From JAWKTT01 sp041398965 (GTDB lineage: Bacteria > Planctomycetota > Planctomycetia > Planctomycetales > Planctomycetaceae), in contig JAWKTT010000021.1 of assembly GCA_041398965.1 (NCBI GenBank), positions 32,551-96,550 of the forward strand: DNA of 64,000 nucleotides, given 5' to 3'. Shown one piece after another: positions 56,601-64,000 of this stretch. The notes under the pieces were generated by a model. That model had not been told where the DNA came from. It searched no databases and saw only the letters and a program-made list of their open reading frames with translations. Each line of letters begins with the position of its first letter. Within the stretch, counting starts at the first letter, position 1. The position numbers and the translations under genes were made by a program.

Positions 56601-56972
56601 GATGCTGCGGAGGCTTCCACCGCTGCCGCCGTTGCTGCTGCGAATAAGCCCGTTGTGATGTCAGACGATGATGCCACACCATCGGCGATTTTTGTCGGTC
56701 ATGCCGACGTCATTGACAGCGTCGCCTTTCTCCCGCAGTCGGCCGCGGAGATTGCGGTCCATGCTCCGCTTCGTGTCTTGACCGCAAGTCGAGATCGATC
56801 GGCCCGAATCTGGGATGGCGTGACCGGTCGCGAGGTGATGGACCTGCGTCAGCACACACTCGGGCTCACCGCCATCGATGCTTGTCTGTACTCTCACAAT
56901 GGACACGAAGGGACACTCGTGATGACCGCCTCACTTGACGGTCGTGTCATCCTCTGGCCCTCAGGTGACTGA
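50619..56972 (+). CDS. Membrane Ser/Thr kinase with phosphosite-like repeats, coiled coil and WD40
   Basis: 2,117 residues from ATG 50619 (GAGAG 9 bases upstream; preferred to TTG 50586). Residues about 30-260 are acidic and carry the TVQSDEF repeat array. The Hanks kinase domain spans about 340-640: GEGGMGVVYLA, VALKMIKP, HRDLKPENIM near 471, and MDWGLAL, where DWG replaces DFG as in many planctomycete kinases. Next come SLGGSPAYMAPELA and DIYLLGAMLYE. After a helical linker there is one membrane span (717-742, IAVALLAVIFVGGSGALYVI), then about 200 residues of Ala/Glu/Lys coiled coil, then about 1,100 residues of WD40 repeats (for example SIKLWNGD, SIRLWNVASGEE, ARIWDGVTGRE) forming two or more propellers. 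The kinase would face the cytoplasm and the WD40 part the other side. It follows the giant surface-protein gene by about 200 bases, so shared transcription is possible. Confidence 0.94.
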   Translation: MAKQNDRPDDEGTWNQEDDSSSLPESTSSDSESSNLFDATVQSDEFSESNDPAVDDSIASAGDSVFDQTVQSDEFDAEGSVYDRTVQSDEFELDEVSATDETVQSDEFVEVRDDDTSGSVYDQTVQSDEFDAEGSVYDQTVQSDEFADDSASPFDQTVQSDEFDAEGSVYDQTVQSDEFGATPADSRTIQSDEFDADGPLETLASDQFDQAAQTFVDDPSNPGWGDAGGQTVMAGNDDTGGFDVGFDSATLMSDDFDEPGGDRGLMDRSDVMQTINPRSLDAEDRKHWEAVIKGAVGSLEQRSQKGRDSNNLSGMESNLVIQTRSLVEGPVLPGETVDFRLDKKLGEGGMGVVYLANQTSLNRNVALKMIKPISEKESQRLHKSGRFETVRDQRHSQFVTEAVITGDLEHPNIVPIYDVAASDDGLVFYSMKCVSGTPWSKVIKQKTLHENVDILLKVCDGMAFAHSRGVVHRDLKPENIMLGEFGVVLVMDWGLALTTEKFTKQNSIRKARSLGGSPAYMAPELATGPIDRIGFAADIYLLGAMLYEAIAGRPPHSGPNVSQCLRAAAGNKIDVIEYQGELLDIAMKAMASKPEDRYPTVQAMQQAIRDYQDHAESIGLSERASKDLLIAKETQVYNDFARSVFGFGEAITLWSGNEPAKTGLSSAQVAYAESAFEKGDYDLGMSLLDEANAEHAPTMVKLRDAVRERASRQARFAWMKRIAVALLAVIFVGGSGALYVINGQKNVIAQEKEAAIEAKEAAVVAKQDAEVARDEALVAKVAEEKAKERAVGLQMEAEKARDEAVKAAEQERLAKLAEEKAREEAVKARIQAEMAAEKERLAKVAEAKAKDDALMAQKKAEMAAEQERIAKLAEAKAKDEAVVLQKKAELSAEEEKKAKELALVAKAAEEKAKEAAIVAKNQAVEAREAEEKARIAAVAAKEAATEAKRLAQYEAYVSKIGLAKARIDQNEFDGARELLIKLKQDPETAPLCGWEWSRLMHQSQQSTSSVSTDEPARDVTFNRTGDQAVATVEGGRILLFSVDAKGVISQKVDRVLLHGSEATSAAISPNGQWIATAGVDGSIKLWNGDVGSEHRTLSGHTGRVSKVRFLNDMQLLSSSDDKSIRLWNVASGEEVGIAWHLGSVSDFAFSDETNDQHGIVVAAAVADDKSGRAVLWNLSPARGIKSAFTTIGDFVEHSQPVLAVAVSKDGQRIASGDRLGRVFLWGTADTVPVNYGAAIDTAVARLTGKPVAEEVAAALNTKVQYVSLEEQPHDFRKLHLVVSGTEKSHDDAVRSLSFSENGQWLLSTSDDFTLKVWDAASGTEFKTLRGHGGWVRSAEFFPGSNDRILSSGFDRAVKSWSASSYSEAIVTDTETLTLALQSPGASPTTSAGPMNSGTNGAAESGPRAKSATTGRRDVQAHDDEIWSARFNRQGTAIVTTSRDQSARIWRVEQSDNGPTGMTGPVILTDASGVAKDRLLDEGHRYLAMSMTSSPDGRTLMVGSVDGTIKLFDIVRGTETRTIAGTGMNTTFALSSDGNKLLTTSSSPDESALLWNLKPNEPHAEPLLRLKGHKDPVTAAAISPDGSRLFTGDRKGMGLVWDAVTGEQIGRSLTKHSGFRINSAVFLDADRLLTAADDQTVLMLKVSTGEVLKSLQHDGFVTSVVLSADQSHALSVEERSSGQKGETVTVVRQWNLASGESTEVCSSVNDKFGGTVRSANYNFDSTQVITTHGGYGAKESVLRIWSVESVKPQLVRSLKLPGRLPSVDSGMLLNDKEALTLHGNAVFRWNLDTLDLAKSYRSHSAVTDASFSADGKFVATGSESIKIWDANTGQPLFKLETPHVGAVRGVEFSPLADSQLLATVGDDGKGKLWQWDFAKQSLTLVRDFAGTKGHRGPVRDVRFAPDGKHLVTVGDDGTARLWNLNEAQPVRIFSDAQTPNLAYLCAAFSSDGGEILVGCSDKKARLWKLKGDVKPADATPMEVEPLDAAVPDVDGDAAEASTAAAVAAANKPVVMSDDDATPSAIFVGHADVIDSVAFLPQSAAEIAVHAPLRVLTASRDRSARIWDGVTGREVMDLRQHTLGLTAIDACLYSHNGHEGTLVMTASLDGRVILWPSGD
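50734..51390 (+). repeat. TVQSDEF repeat array at the kinase N-terminus
   Basis: Nine clear copies of a heptad-like motif T-V/I-Q-S-D-E-F, mostly preceded by V-Y/F-D-Q and followed by DAEG, plus degenerate copies (ETLASDQF, ATLMSDDF). Copy spacing varies from about 14 to 24 residues. The DNA copies differ at synonymous sites, so the peptide is conserved rather than recently duplicated. Confidence 0.9.
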
Positions 56973-57092
56973 TGGTCGAGGCTCTCCATGCAACGCACAA
57001 CAAGCTTGCAATGGGCATCCATGTCCGTCGACAAATCACTCTGCCTTGGCGGACAGGGATGACCGTCGTACGGGGGGAAGTGTCGCTTTGTC

Positions 57093-57599
57093 CTACTGGA
57101 AACCTTGACGCAGTTGTTCGATCCGTTGACGGTTGGCACCGAGGTCGGAGCGACCGACTCGAGAAGAGGATCGCACGTGGATCACCTTGCCCTCCGCATC
57201 CAGACGGGCTTCGACGTCGTCGACATAGCGAAAGATTCGCGAGGTAAACTCGGCCCGAAAATAGTCCGGAGTGCTTTCATAGAGTTCACCACCCGAGTCG
57301 GTGACGACTCTCTTCAATCGCTCGAATGCATCGACTGGCGAGCCACTAAAGGGGATCGGCTTGATCGCGTGCGTTGGCGTTGTCGTGTGCGATTCCGAGC
57401 AGACGCAATTCGGCGAGTTCGGACACGGAACGAGTTGACCGTTGACGATCCCGAGTGATGGACGAGTTCGCGATTTCCAACTTAAAAAGGCTGACAACAC
57501 AACCACAATCAGCAATAGGATGCCGGGAAAAAGAATCAGCCAGAACATGATTCGCTTTCGTGACGTGGGTGCAGTTGTCATCAGAAGGTGCCGGGGCAT
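57093..57599 (-). CDS. DUF1499 membrane-anchored protein
   Basis: 168 residues. One N-terminal membrane span (FWLILFPGILLLIVVVLSAF), then the DUF1499 signature: CPNSPNCVCSES near the start, FRYVDDVEARLD in the middle, and IHVRSSSRVGRSDLGANRQRIEQL at the end. Function of the family is unknown. It lies 29 bases after the TIM-barrel gene on the same strand, so they probably share a transcript. Start uncertain (57599 or 57581). Neither has a clear ribosome-binding site. Converges with the kinase gene. Confidence 0.88.
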   Translation of the reverse strand: MPRHLLMTTAPTSRKRIMFWLILFPGILLLIVVVLSAFLSWKSRTRPSLGIVNGQLVPCPNSPNCVCSESHTTTPTHAIKPIPFSGSPVDAFERLKRVVTDSGGELYESTPDYFRAEFTSRIFRYVDDVEARLDAEGKVIHVRSSSRVGRSDLGANRQRIEQLRQGFQ

Positions 57600-57628
57600 T
57601 CGAGAGTTTCGGACAGATAGCGTTCATC

Positions 57629-58531
57629 TCACCTTACGGCGATTGCTTCTAACTGTTCCCGGAGGCCGTCGAGTCCATCGAGATTCTCTTGCAAAGACTC
57701 GCGGGAATCCAACTCGTTACGATGATCGAGAATGCCGATGGGGCCGGTGTAACCGCTGTCGATGACGACTCGCAGCATTTCGATCTCGTGCTTCCCTTTG
57801 CCGAGTCCCAGAATCTTCGGCTCCGCTTTGTCGTTCATGCCGTTGATGTTCAGACAGATGACGAAAGGCTTCATCAAAGTCCAAGAGGCTTTCCAGTCGG
57901 CAATGGCGTCGTGACCATGATGGAAATTGTAGACGATTCCGACATGCTCGTAGCCGAGTTCTCTCAATCGGCGACAGACCGCGACCATATTGGCCGGTTC
58001 TCCCCCCCATCCGCCATGATTGTACAGCCCGAGTGGGCATTTCATCGCGGCTGTTCGCTTGGCGAGCGGGACCATCGCCTGTGCCGTTGGTTCAACGCGG
58101 TCTTCTCCCACAGCCTCTTTGGGGGCAGCGAGTGTTTGCCAGATTTGTGGATGGAGGTGATACTTCTCGAAGAGAGAAAACGCAGATTCGTGTGTGCTCC
58201 AAAAGGCGAAGAACTCGATCTTATGCTTGGCGTATTGTTGAATTTCCTCCTCAAACGAAGCGACATGCTCGGCCCGCCAGTCATAGGCACAGCGTTTCAA
58301 CCCGAGTTCATTCAACATCTGGGCCCGTTCCGACGGTGATCGCTTCTTCGCATCGAACGGAACGATGCACCACGCCACAAGGTTCTCTCGATCAAGCACC
58401 CCTTGCGCAGGGGAGTCCTTCGTCAAGACTTTCTGCGCAAGCAGCTCCGTGACAGGTTCGGCTGAGTGGAGTGCGGTTGTCGACATGAGGCAAAGCAACA
58501 TTGCGACAATCGCCCATCCCATTGTCCTCAT
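57629..58531 (-). CDS. Exported xylose-isomerase-like TIM-barrel protein
   Basis: 300 residues with a signal peptide (MRTMGWAIVAMLLCLMSTTALHS). The mature part resembles sugar-phosphate isomerase/epimerase-type TIM barrels: LGLKRCAYDWR, FFAFWSTHE, GLYNHGGWGGEP, VGIVYNFHHGHD, LNINGMN and GPIGILDHRN. These follow the strand-end His/Glu/Asp positions that hold metal in the family. Many planctomycetes carry exported paralogs of unknown substrate. ATG 58531 is chosen because it gives the signal peptide. Probably co-transcribed with the DUF1499 gene. Confidence 0.82.
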   Translation of the reverse strand: MRTMGWAIVAMLLCLMSTTALHSAEPVTELLAQKVLTKDSPAQGVLDRENLVAWCIVPFDAKKRSPSERAQMLNELGLKRCAYDWRAEHVASFEEEIQQYAKHKIEFFAFWSTHESAFSLFEKYHLHPQIWQTLAAPKEAVGEDRVEPTAQAMVPLAKRTAAMKCPLGLYNHGGWGGEPANMVAVCRRLRELGYEHVGIVYNFHHGHDAIADWKASWTLMKPFVICLNINGMNDKAEPKILGLGKGKHEIEMLRVVIDSGYTGPIGILDHRNELDSRESLQENLDGLDGLREQLEAIAVR

Positions 58532-58824
58532 GGCCCCGAAGTGGAGCATCAGATTTTCATGCTGTCGTACAGTCCGAAGGACACCAAGTGTGCGGATGGG
58601 GTCAGACATCGTATCGGTTCCTGAATGTCGAGGATGTGTGTCCAGTGAAATGCGATGACCGAACTGAGGTCGGTCGCCGATGCCAATTTGTTGAGGTCTC
58701 GCCTACAATGCGTCGTTGTATTCTGACAGAAATCCTCCGTCGAACAATCACAGTGACGGGACGACGAGTTGGCGTGTGTACGTGAATTGCATGAAGTCTG
58801 ACGTTTCTTACAGGGAGTAGTGCG

Positions 58825-60186
<1,362 letters not shown>

Positions 60187-60253
60187 AATCTTCATGTTGC
60201 TGCAACGATCGCCCCCCGTCACCCCGTTACGTCATAAGAGTGAGAGGTCAAAA

Positions 60254-61141
60254 ATGATTCGTCAAATCTCCGGACTGATTCTGACATGGGTCTTGCTCGT
60301 CCCATTCTTGACACTCTCGAGTGTCGCAGAAACAGTTGCCGATGATGTTCAAGCACTGCGGAAAGGGACTGAGATTACGTCGCTGCAAGACCTGATTGCC
60401 GACCTGAATCGACAGTCTGTGCTGCACTCGGTGGTGGCCGATCAAGATCTCGTACTCGTCCCGGTCAAGAAGGGACACATCGACGGAACGGCAGGAATGC
60501 GCTGGAATACACGTTCTGGATTCCTTTTGATCATCGTCCCCATGACGATTGTCGAGAACAAAGACCGACTCCAGGATGTCGAGACCGCCGTCTGTCAAAT
60601 TAACTATGATCATGCGAGCGGCGGGTTCAGTATTGCTCCGAAAACCCGCGAAGTCTTTTTTCGGTTGAGTGTTCCGTTCTTGCCAGCAGGCAAACTGGGG
60701 TCCAAGGACATCGAAGAGTATTTCAGTTTTTCGGTACGGGAAGCCTCGCGTTTTAACCCAGCCCTTAAGGCCGTAGCGGAAGGACGTGTCAAAGGGCGTG
60801 ATGTACTGGATTACTTCACCACACTTCCCGCCGATGACAACCAGATTCCCGTGGGGACTTACGTCAAGAAGCAGGTAGAGATCACTTGGAAACTGGTCAT
60901 CACATCGCAGGGAGAGGTGACGTTGCACCGCGATGACCAGTCGGTCGTGCAGTCACAAGCAACGGTTGCCAATGGAGTCGTCACCTTCGCGGACAAAGGG
61001 GGAGAACTCTCCGTCGAGACGCCAGGAGCGTATCGATTCCGTTTTCCCGCCGGCAAGCTGGTGTTCGAGCGGGTCGATGATGCCAGCGAAGGACGAACTA
61101 AGTTGCTGACCGAATCGCCATGGGAAACACAGATGCCGTGA
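60254..61141 (+). CDS. Exported protein of unknown function, YbjN-like N-terminal half
   Basis: 295 residues with a signal peptide (ISGLILTWVLLVPFLTLSSV). The first half recalls YbjN/type III chaperone-like folds (VCQINYDHASGGFSIAPKTREVFFRLSVPF), weakly. The second half is beta-rich (EITWKLVITSQGEVTLHRDDQ; PGAYRFRFPAGKLVFERV). GAGAGG 6 bases before ATG 60254. It starts 67 bases after hslU on the same strand and may be co-transcribed. No catalytic motif is seen. Confidence 0.8.
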   Translation: MIRQISGLILTWVLLVPFLTLSSVAETVADDVQALRKGTEITSLQDLIADLNRQSVLHSVVADQDLVLVPVKKGHIDGTAGMRWNTRSGFLLIIVPMTIVENKDRLQDVETAVCQINYDHASGGFSIAPKTREVFFRLSVPFLPAGKLGSKDIEEYFSFSVREASRFNPALKAVAEGRVKGRDVLDYFTTLPADDNQIPVGTYVKKQVEITWKLVITSQGEVTLHRDDQSVVQSQATVANGVVTFADKGGELSVETPGAYRFRFPAGKLVFERVDDASEGRTKLLTESPWETQMP

Positions 61142-61183
61142 CAAGTTGTCGTAACAGACAATGCACAAGACCGTTCGGCGAGG

Positions 61184-62086
61184 CTACCAAGTCTTGAGAG
61201 GCAACACGTACCAAAGCAGGCAGGCGACTGGACCAGCAAAGAGGATGCTATCGAGGATGTCGAGCAACCCGCCGAAGCCGGGCATCAGGGGAGCCGAGTC
61301 TTTTTGGCCGACATCTCGCTTGATAAGCGACTCGCATAAGTCCCCAATCAGTCCAACGAGACCAATGATTCCCCCGAACATGAGGCAGGCCCACACTGCT
61401 GGGGGCTTACTGATTCCATCAAACATCTGGACGCCAAAAGTCAGCCAAAGCACCGTCCCGAGCATCGCTCCGACGATCGCTCCGACGCAACCCGCCCAAG
61501 TCTTGCCGGGACTGAGATAGGGGGACATCTTGGTGCGACCGAACAGTCTGCCCGCCGCATATCCTCCGATGTCGCCAACTTTGGTCGCCACGATCAGCGA
61601 ACCGAGCAAGAGGTAGCCATGCTCTCCCCCGGCCATCCAACGCAGTTGCGCGGTGATCGCCAGGAGAAAACCGGCATAGGCAATCGCCAGCAGATTCGCC
61701 CCGATCGACTCCATACTGTGCCCCGGCCCCCGAAAGCGGATTGCTTCGGCTGCTAAGACGAGCAGCACACACAACGACATCACCAATCCAACCGGTGCCA
61801 ACGCAATCGAATTGCCATCGTCAACGGAACGTCCGGGAAGATGTTGCCACCAGGCCGCGAGCATTAAAGCGATGCACCCTGTCGCGACGACCAAGAACTG
61901 AGGCTTCAACTGTCGGACGGTGAGCAGTCGACACATCTCCCAGGCACTACGAAGTGTCAGGAACATGCAGAAGAGAAACAGAAAGGGAGCTGCTTCTCCG
62001 AGCTGATAATCGATCACAAACAGGGCGATCAACGCCGGGATCATTGCCGACCCCAGACCGAGTCGCCAAGCGAGTGAACGTTCCAT
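61184..62086 (-). CDS. cdsA: Phosphatidate cytidylyltransferase
   Basis: Makes CDP-diacylglycerol from phosphatidate and CTP in the inner membrane, entry to phospholipid synthesis. 300 residues, about eight membrane spans. The family signature is clear near the C-terminus: SLIKRDVGQKDSAPLMPGFGGLLDILDS, quoted in part as SLIKRDVGQKD and PGFGGLLDILDS. Earlier conserved SPGKTWAGCVGA is also present. AGGGG 7 bases before ATG 62086 selects that start. Converges with the exported YbjN-like gene. Confidence 0.95.
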   Translation of the reverse strand: MERSLAWRLGLGSAMIPALIALFVIDYQLGEAAPFLFLFCMFLTLRSAWEMCRLLTVRQLKPQFLVVATGCIALMLAAWWQHLPGRSVDDGNSIALAPVGLVMSLCVLLVLAAEAIRFRGPGHSMESIGANLLAIAYAGFLLAITAQLRWMAGGEHGYLLLGSLIVATKVGDIGGYAAGRLFGRTKMSPYLSPGKTWAGCVGAIVGAMLGTVLWLTFGVQMFDGISKPPAVWACLMFGGIIGLVGLIGDLCESLIKRDVGQKDSAPLMPGFGGLLDILDSILFAGPVACLLWYVLPLKTW

Positions 62087-62285
62087 GACGCAGCCCCTAT
62101 GCCGGTTCTCTGATTGCATCAGGTGTCGAATTGCCACCTGAGTGTGTGGAAACTCTCCGACAGTGAGAGCGATGACGTCTTCCAACCTCCTCCTCGGCTA
62201 GCCTGATGGAGGGAAGATTGCCCTGGAATGTTTTCAGCCTGATCCAAGCGAAAGGCTGATGACGTCGGGAAAGTTGATCTGGGAG

Positions 62286-62360
62286 AGGCGCCGCCCGGAT
62301 TCGAACCGGGGAAATAACGGATTTGCAATCCGTCGCCTTAGGCCACTTGGCTACGGCGCC
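62286..62360 (-). tRNA. tRNA-Cys (GCA)
   Basis: A full cloverleaf reads on the minus strand: acceptor GGCGCCG/CGGCGCC, anticodon stem ACGGA/TCCGT around loop TTGCAAA with anticodon GCA, and T arm CCCGG-TTCGAAT-CCGGG. The discriminator base is U, the cysteine identity base. CCA is not encoded. It lies 200 bases upstream of cdsA. Confidence 0.96.
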
Positions 62361-62377
62361 TGATTTCGTCCTCTGAA

Positions 62378-62728
62378 ATGTTACCAACCATCAGAGGACT
62401 GTCGCGTAGTGAGTTATCGGAGGGAAACCTTGCCAGACTTCAACGCTTTTTCGCTGAAATCGGCACAGACGCTGTAATTGAACAATCGTCAGAATCATCC
62501 CAAGCCCCCCTCCTTCACCGCAGCAGAATGCTATCGATCCCAGACCAAGTCGTCAACTTGGTGACCGACGAAGAATTCCTTTCCTTGCCAGGCTGCATGT
62601 TGTCAACCAGAATCGCAAACGGCAACCGACTGATGCTGCTCTCACCCATCAAGCAGCTCCCATTTGAAGTTGTCCAACTTGGTGCCACGTTGTTGATTGA
62701 AACTCCATCACGCGGTTGTAGGAAGTAG
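62378..62728 (+). CDS. Doubtful small open frame
   Basis: 116 codons starting 18 bases after the tRNA-Cys. The second half (DQVVNLVTDEEFLSLPG to QLGATLLIETP) looks protein-like, but there is no good ribosome-binding site, third-position GC is only moderately raised and no family is recognised. It may be a decayed gene or chance. If rejected, the 62361-62945 region is intergenic with nothing else seen. Confidence 0.25.
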   Translation: MLPTIRGLSRSELSEGNLARLQRFFAEIGTDAVIEQSSESSQAPLLHRSRMLSIPDQVVNLVTDEEFLSLPGCMLSTRIANGNRLMLLSPIKQLPFEVVQLGATLLIETPSRGCRK

Positions 62729-62945
62729 AAGGTACTTTGTTCTCTCGAAGATGCTGGCTCCAGAGATCGAGGCTCACGGCCAACGCAATCAGATTGAATC
62801 GCTCGTGAATCGAACCGGTGCGCGTCTGAGCCTGGCAGCCCAGCCCGTGTTCAAGGTTTGCTGGAATTCCGGAACTCTATGTGCTCAGATTGCGTCCCAG
62901 AAACCGTCAAGCCCGTTGCATGTTGTTCCTGTCCAAGGAGATTCG

Positions 62946-63473
62946 ATGAAAACCTGGTCCTGGTCACTTATCCCTGTTCTCTCGCTCGTGATGATCACGC
63001 ATGCCTTCGGCGAGAATCGAAGACCTGAGGCGCAAGAAGCCCCGCAAGCGAATCTCATCGAGAAGGTCGAGGTGGAACCCGGCAAGAGTGCGCCAATTCC
63101 GGGGCACATTCAATTGATCCAGGGATACAAGCATGAACCACTTCAAGGGATCGATTCCCGTGTTGGGAGAATTTCAAGAAACGATGGGTTCACGATCAAT
63201 TACGAGCAGGGACGTGTTCCAAAGGAAAACGAGCAGTTTCGTTTAGGAGGTGACTTCAGCAACGCCGCACAACACGTGAAAAAAACTGAAGGTGCATGGT
63301 ATCGAGAGCAGACGGTCCAAGGGACACCAATGCAGATTGCGATGACCAAAGAAAAGCTACTCGTCGTGACGTTTCCTGAATCCGGCATCAACTTCACTAC
63401 GAAAATCGAGAAAGACACCGATCTGGCAGAGGTCCTCCTGATGCTGCTGACATTTGATGCGTCCCGAGCTTGA
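62946..63473 (+). CDS. Small exported protein of unknown function
   Basis: 175 residues. GGAG 6 bases before ATG 62946 and a signal peptide (MKTWSWSLIPVLSLVMITHAFG) select this start. The mature part begins with a polar stretch (ENRRPEAQEAPQ), followed by about 120 residues with alternating strands (FTINYEQGRVPKENEQFRLGG; IAMTKEKLLVVTFPESGINFTT). No cysteines or catalytic motifs are evident. Not recognised as a family. Confidence 0.72.
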   Translation: MKTWSWSLIPVLSLVMITHAFGENRRPEAQEAPQANLIEKVEVEPGKSAPIPGHIQLIQGYKHEPLQGIDSRVGRISRNDGFTINYEQGRVPKENEQFRLGGDFSNAAQHVKKTEGAWYREQTVQGTPMQIAMTKEKLLVVTFPESGINFTTKIEKDTDLAEVLLMLLTFDASRA

Positions 63474-63808
63474 AATGTGACGAATGGAACTCAATCCGAT
63501 CTGTCGGCGCAATCCGGAGTGCAGTTGTTCAGGCCAGAGAGAGCAACCTGATGTATGGCGTCTCTGTTGAGCTTAAATGTCTTGCGCGAGGCGATGGCAT
63601 TGTCTTCACGTGGCAACGTCTGCGCCTCGATTCATCCGAGAGTGATCACTCAGTGACTCTTCACGGAGACACTCCATCCAGTCGATTGAAAATCGCCGCA
63701 CAGGCTTCTCCGCCTGAGGGAGTACGGTCGTCACTTGGGCAGGAATAAGGTGACGTGCCTTCGTGTCCGTCCAGAAAGGCTGAACGGCAAGTGCTTTTTA
63801 GCGGCCTG
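63474..63808. other. Intergenic, nothing recognised
   Basis: About 335 bases between convergent genes. No hairpin with a U tract, RNA gene or coding frame was seen. Confidence 0.45.
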
Positions 63809-64000
63809 CTACAGATGCACTCCAATGACGGTAGGGACAAATCGGACCGCTTCGACACCCACTCGTTCAATCAAACGAGTGAAGTAGCGATAGTCGGTCC
63901 CGTAGCCCTGTTGATCAAACCAGTGACCACGGCGGGCCAAGTCGGTCTGAACCAGGAAGCAGCCGCTGTCGATGTTTCCTTCATGAAAAACGCCCCCCTC
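63809..64000 (-). CDS. C-terminal end of probable glycosyltransferase (cut by window edge)
   Basis: The minus strand is open from the right edge to a TAG at 63809, giving 63 residues without an internal start. The sequence (GNIDSGCFLVQTDLARRGHW, then YGTDYRYFTRLIERVG and FVPTVIGVH) resembles the C-terminal part of family-2-type glycosyltransferases, where an acidic motif, a DxD-distal strand and a closing VH-containing strand occur. The gene continues beyond the window, so the catalytic half is not visible. Coding status is likely. The family is a guess. Confidence 0.6.
   Translation of the reverse strand, partial: EGGVFHEGNIDSGCFLVQTDLARRGHWFDQQGYGTDYRYFTRLIERVGVEAVRFVPTVIGVHL

Noticed and set aside
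62097..62387. Minus-strand open frame over the tRNA region (product containing SGAVAKWPKATDCKS)
   Set aside because: It is a translation of tRNA-Cys, a known source of spurious proteins.

Overview
This 64 kb window looks like chromosomal DNA of a planctomycete. The evidence is two exported type I sulfatases, an extracellular-targeting N-terminus of the planctomycete kind (core LEERRVLNA) on a 6,328-residue surface protein, a membrane Ser/Thr kinase fused to WD40 repeats, an FHA/sigma-54 activator, a thioredoxin-fold lipoprotein, a secreted xylose-isomerase-like TIM barrel and GC-rich coding DNA. The genus cannot be fixed from the sequence. I see no phage, insertion sequence, plasmid or CRISPR features. 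All complete genes look intact. Both window edges cut a gene: a sulfatase at the left and a probable glycosyltransferase at the right.

Left third (1-23.5 kb). A sulfatase and an alpha/beta-hydrolase esterase are followed by a prepilin-peptidase-like membrane protease divergent from NAD kinase. Next come an FHA-sigma-54 activator and a convergent response regulator with an RsbW-like ATPase domain. A minus-strand run then carries, in transcription order, a metallophosphatase-fold protein that has lost its metal ligands, a Rad50/YhaN-like ATPase with a membrane hairpin, a DUF2238 membrane protein, a small lipoprotein and a Wza-like polysaccharide export lipoprotein. After it lie a YyaL-type thioredoxin-fold lipoprotein fused to a DsbD-like domain, a GT39-type membrane glycosyltransferase and an HTH-receiver regulator whose probable terminator sits in the leader of the glycosyltransferase gene.

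Middle (24-31 kb). A second sulfatase, a Bacillus-type PurF, FabI overlapping a Nudix hydrolase, and a secreted protein of unknown function.

Right half (31-64 kb). A 19 kb gene encodes the giant repetitive protein: an export/anchor N-terminus, a DUF4347 (caspase/CHAT-like) domain, thousands of residues of beta-solenoid repeats, an acidic tail and a hydrophobic-plus-basic C-terminus. A terminator-like hairpin lies in its 5' leader with no same-strand gene upstream that it could serve. Directly downstream is a 2,117-residue Hanks kinase with an N-terminal array of TVQSDEF repeats, one membrane span, a long coiled coil and a WD40 C-terminal half. Then come DUF1499 and TIM-barrel proteins, HslU without an adjacent HslV, a YbjN-like exported protein, CdsA, tRNA-Cys and a small exported protein.

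Most promising for follow-up are (i) the nuclease-dead SbcD/YhaO-like protein paired with a membrane-inserted Rad50/YhaN-like ATPase, and (ii) the giant surface protein with its candidate attenuator and neighbouring repeat-bearing kinase.
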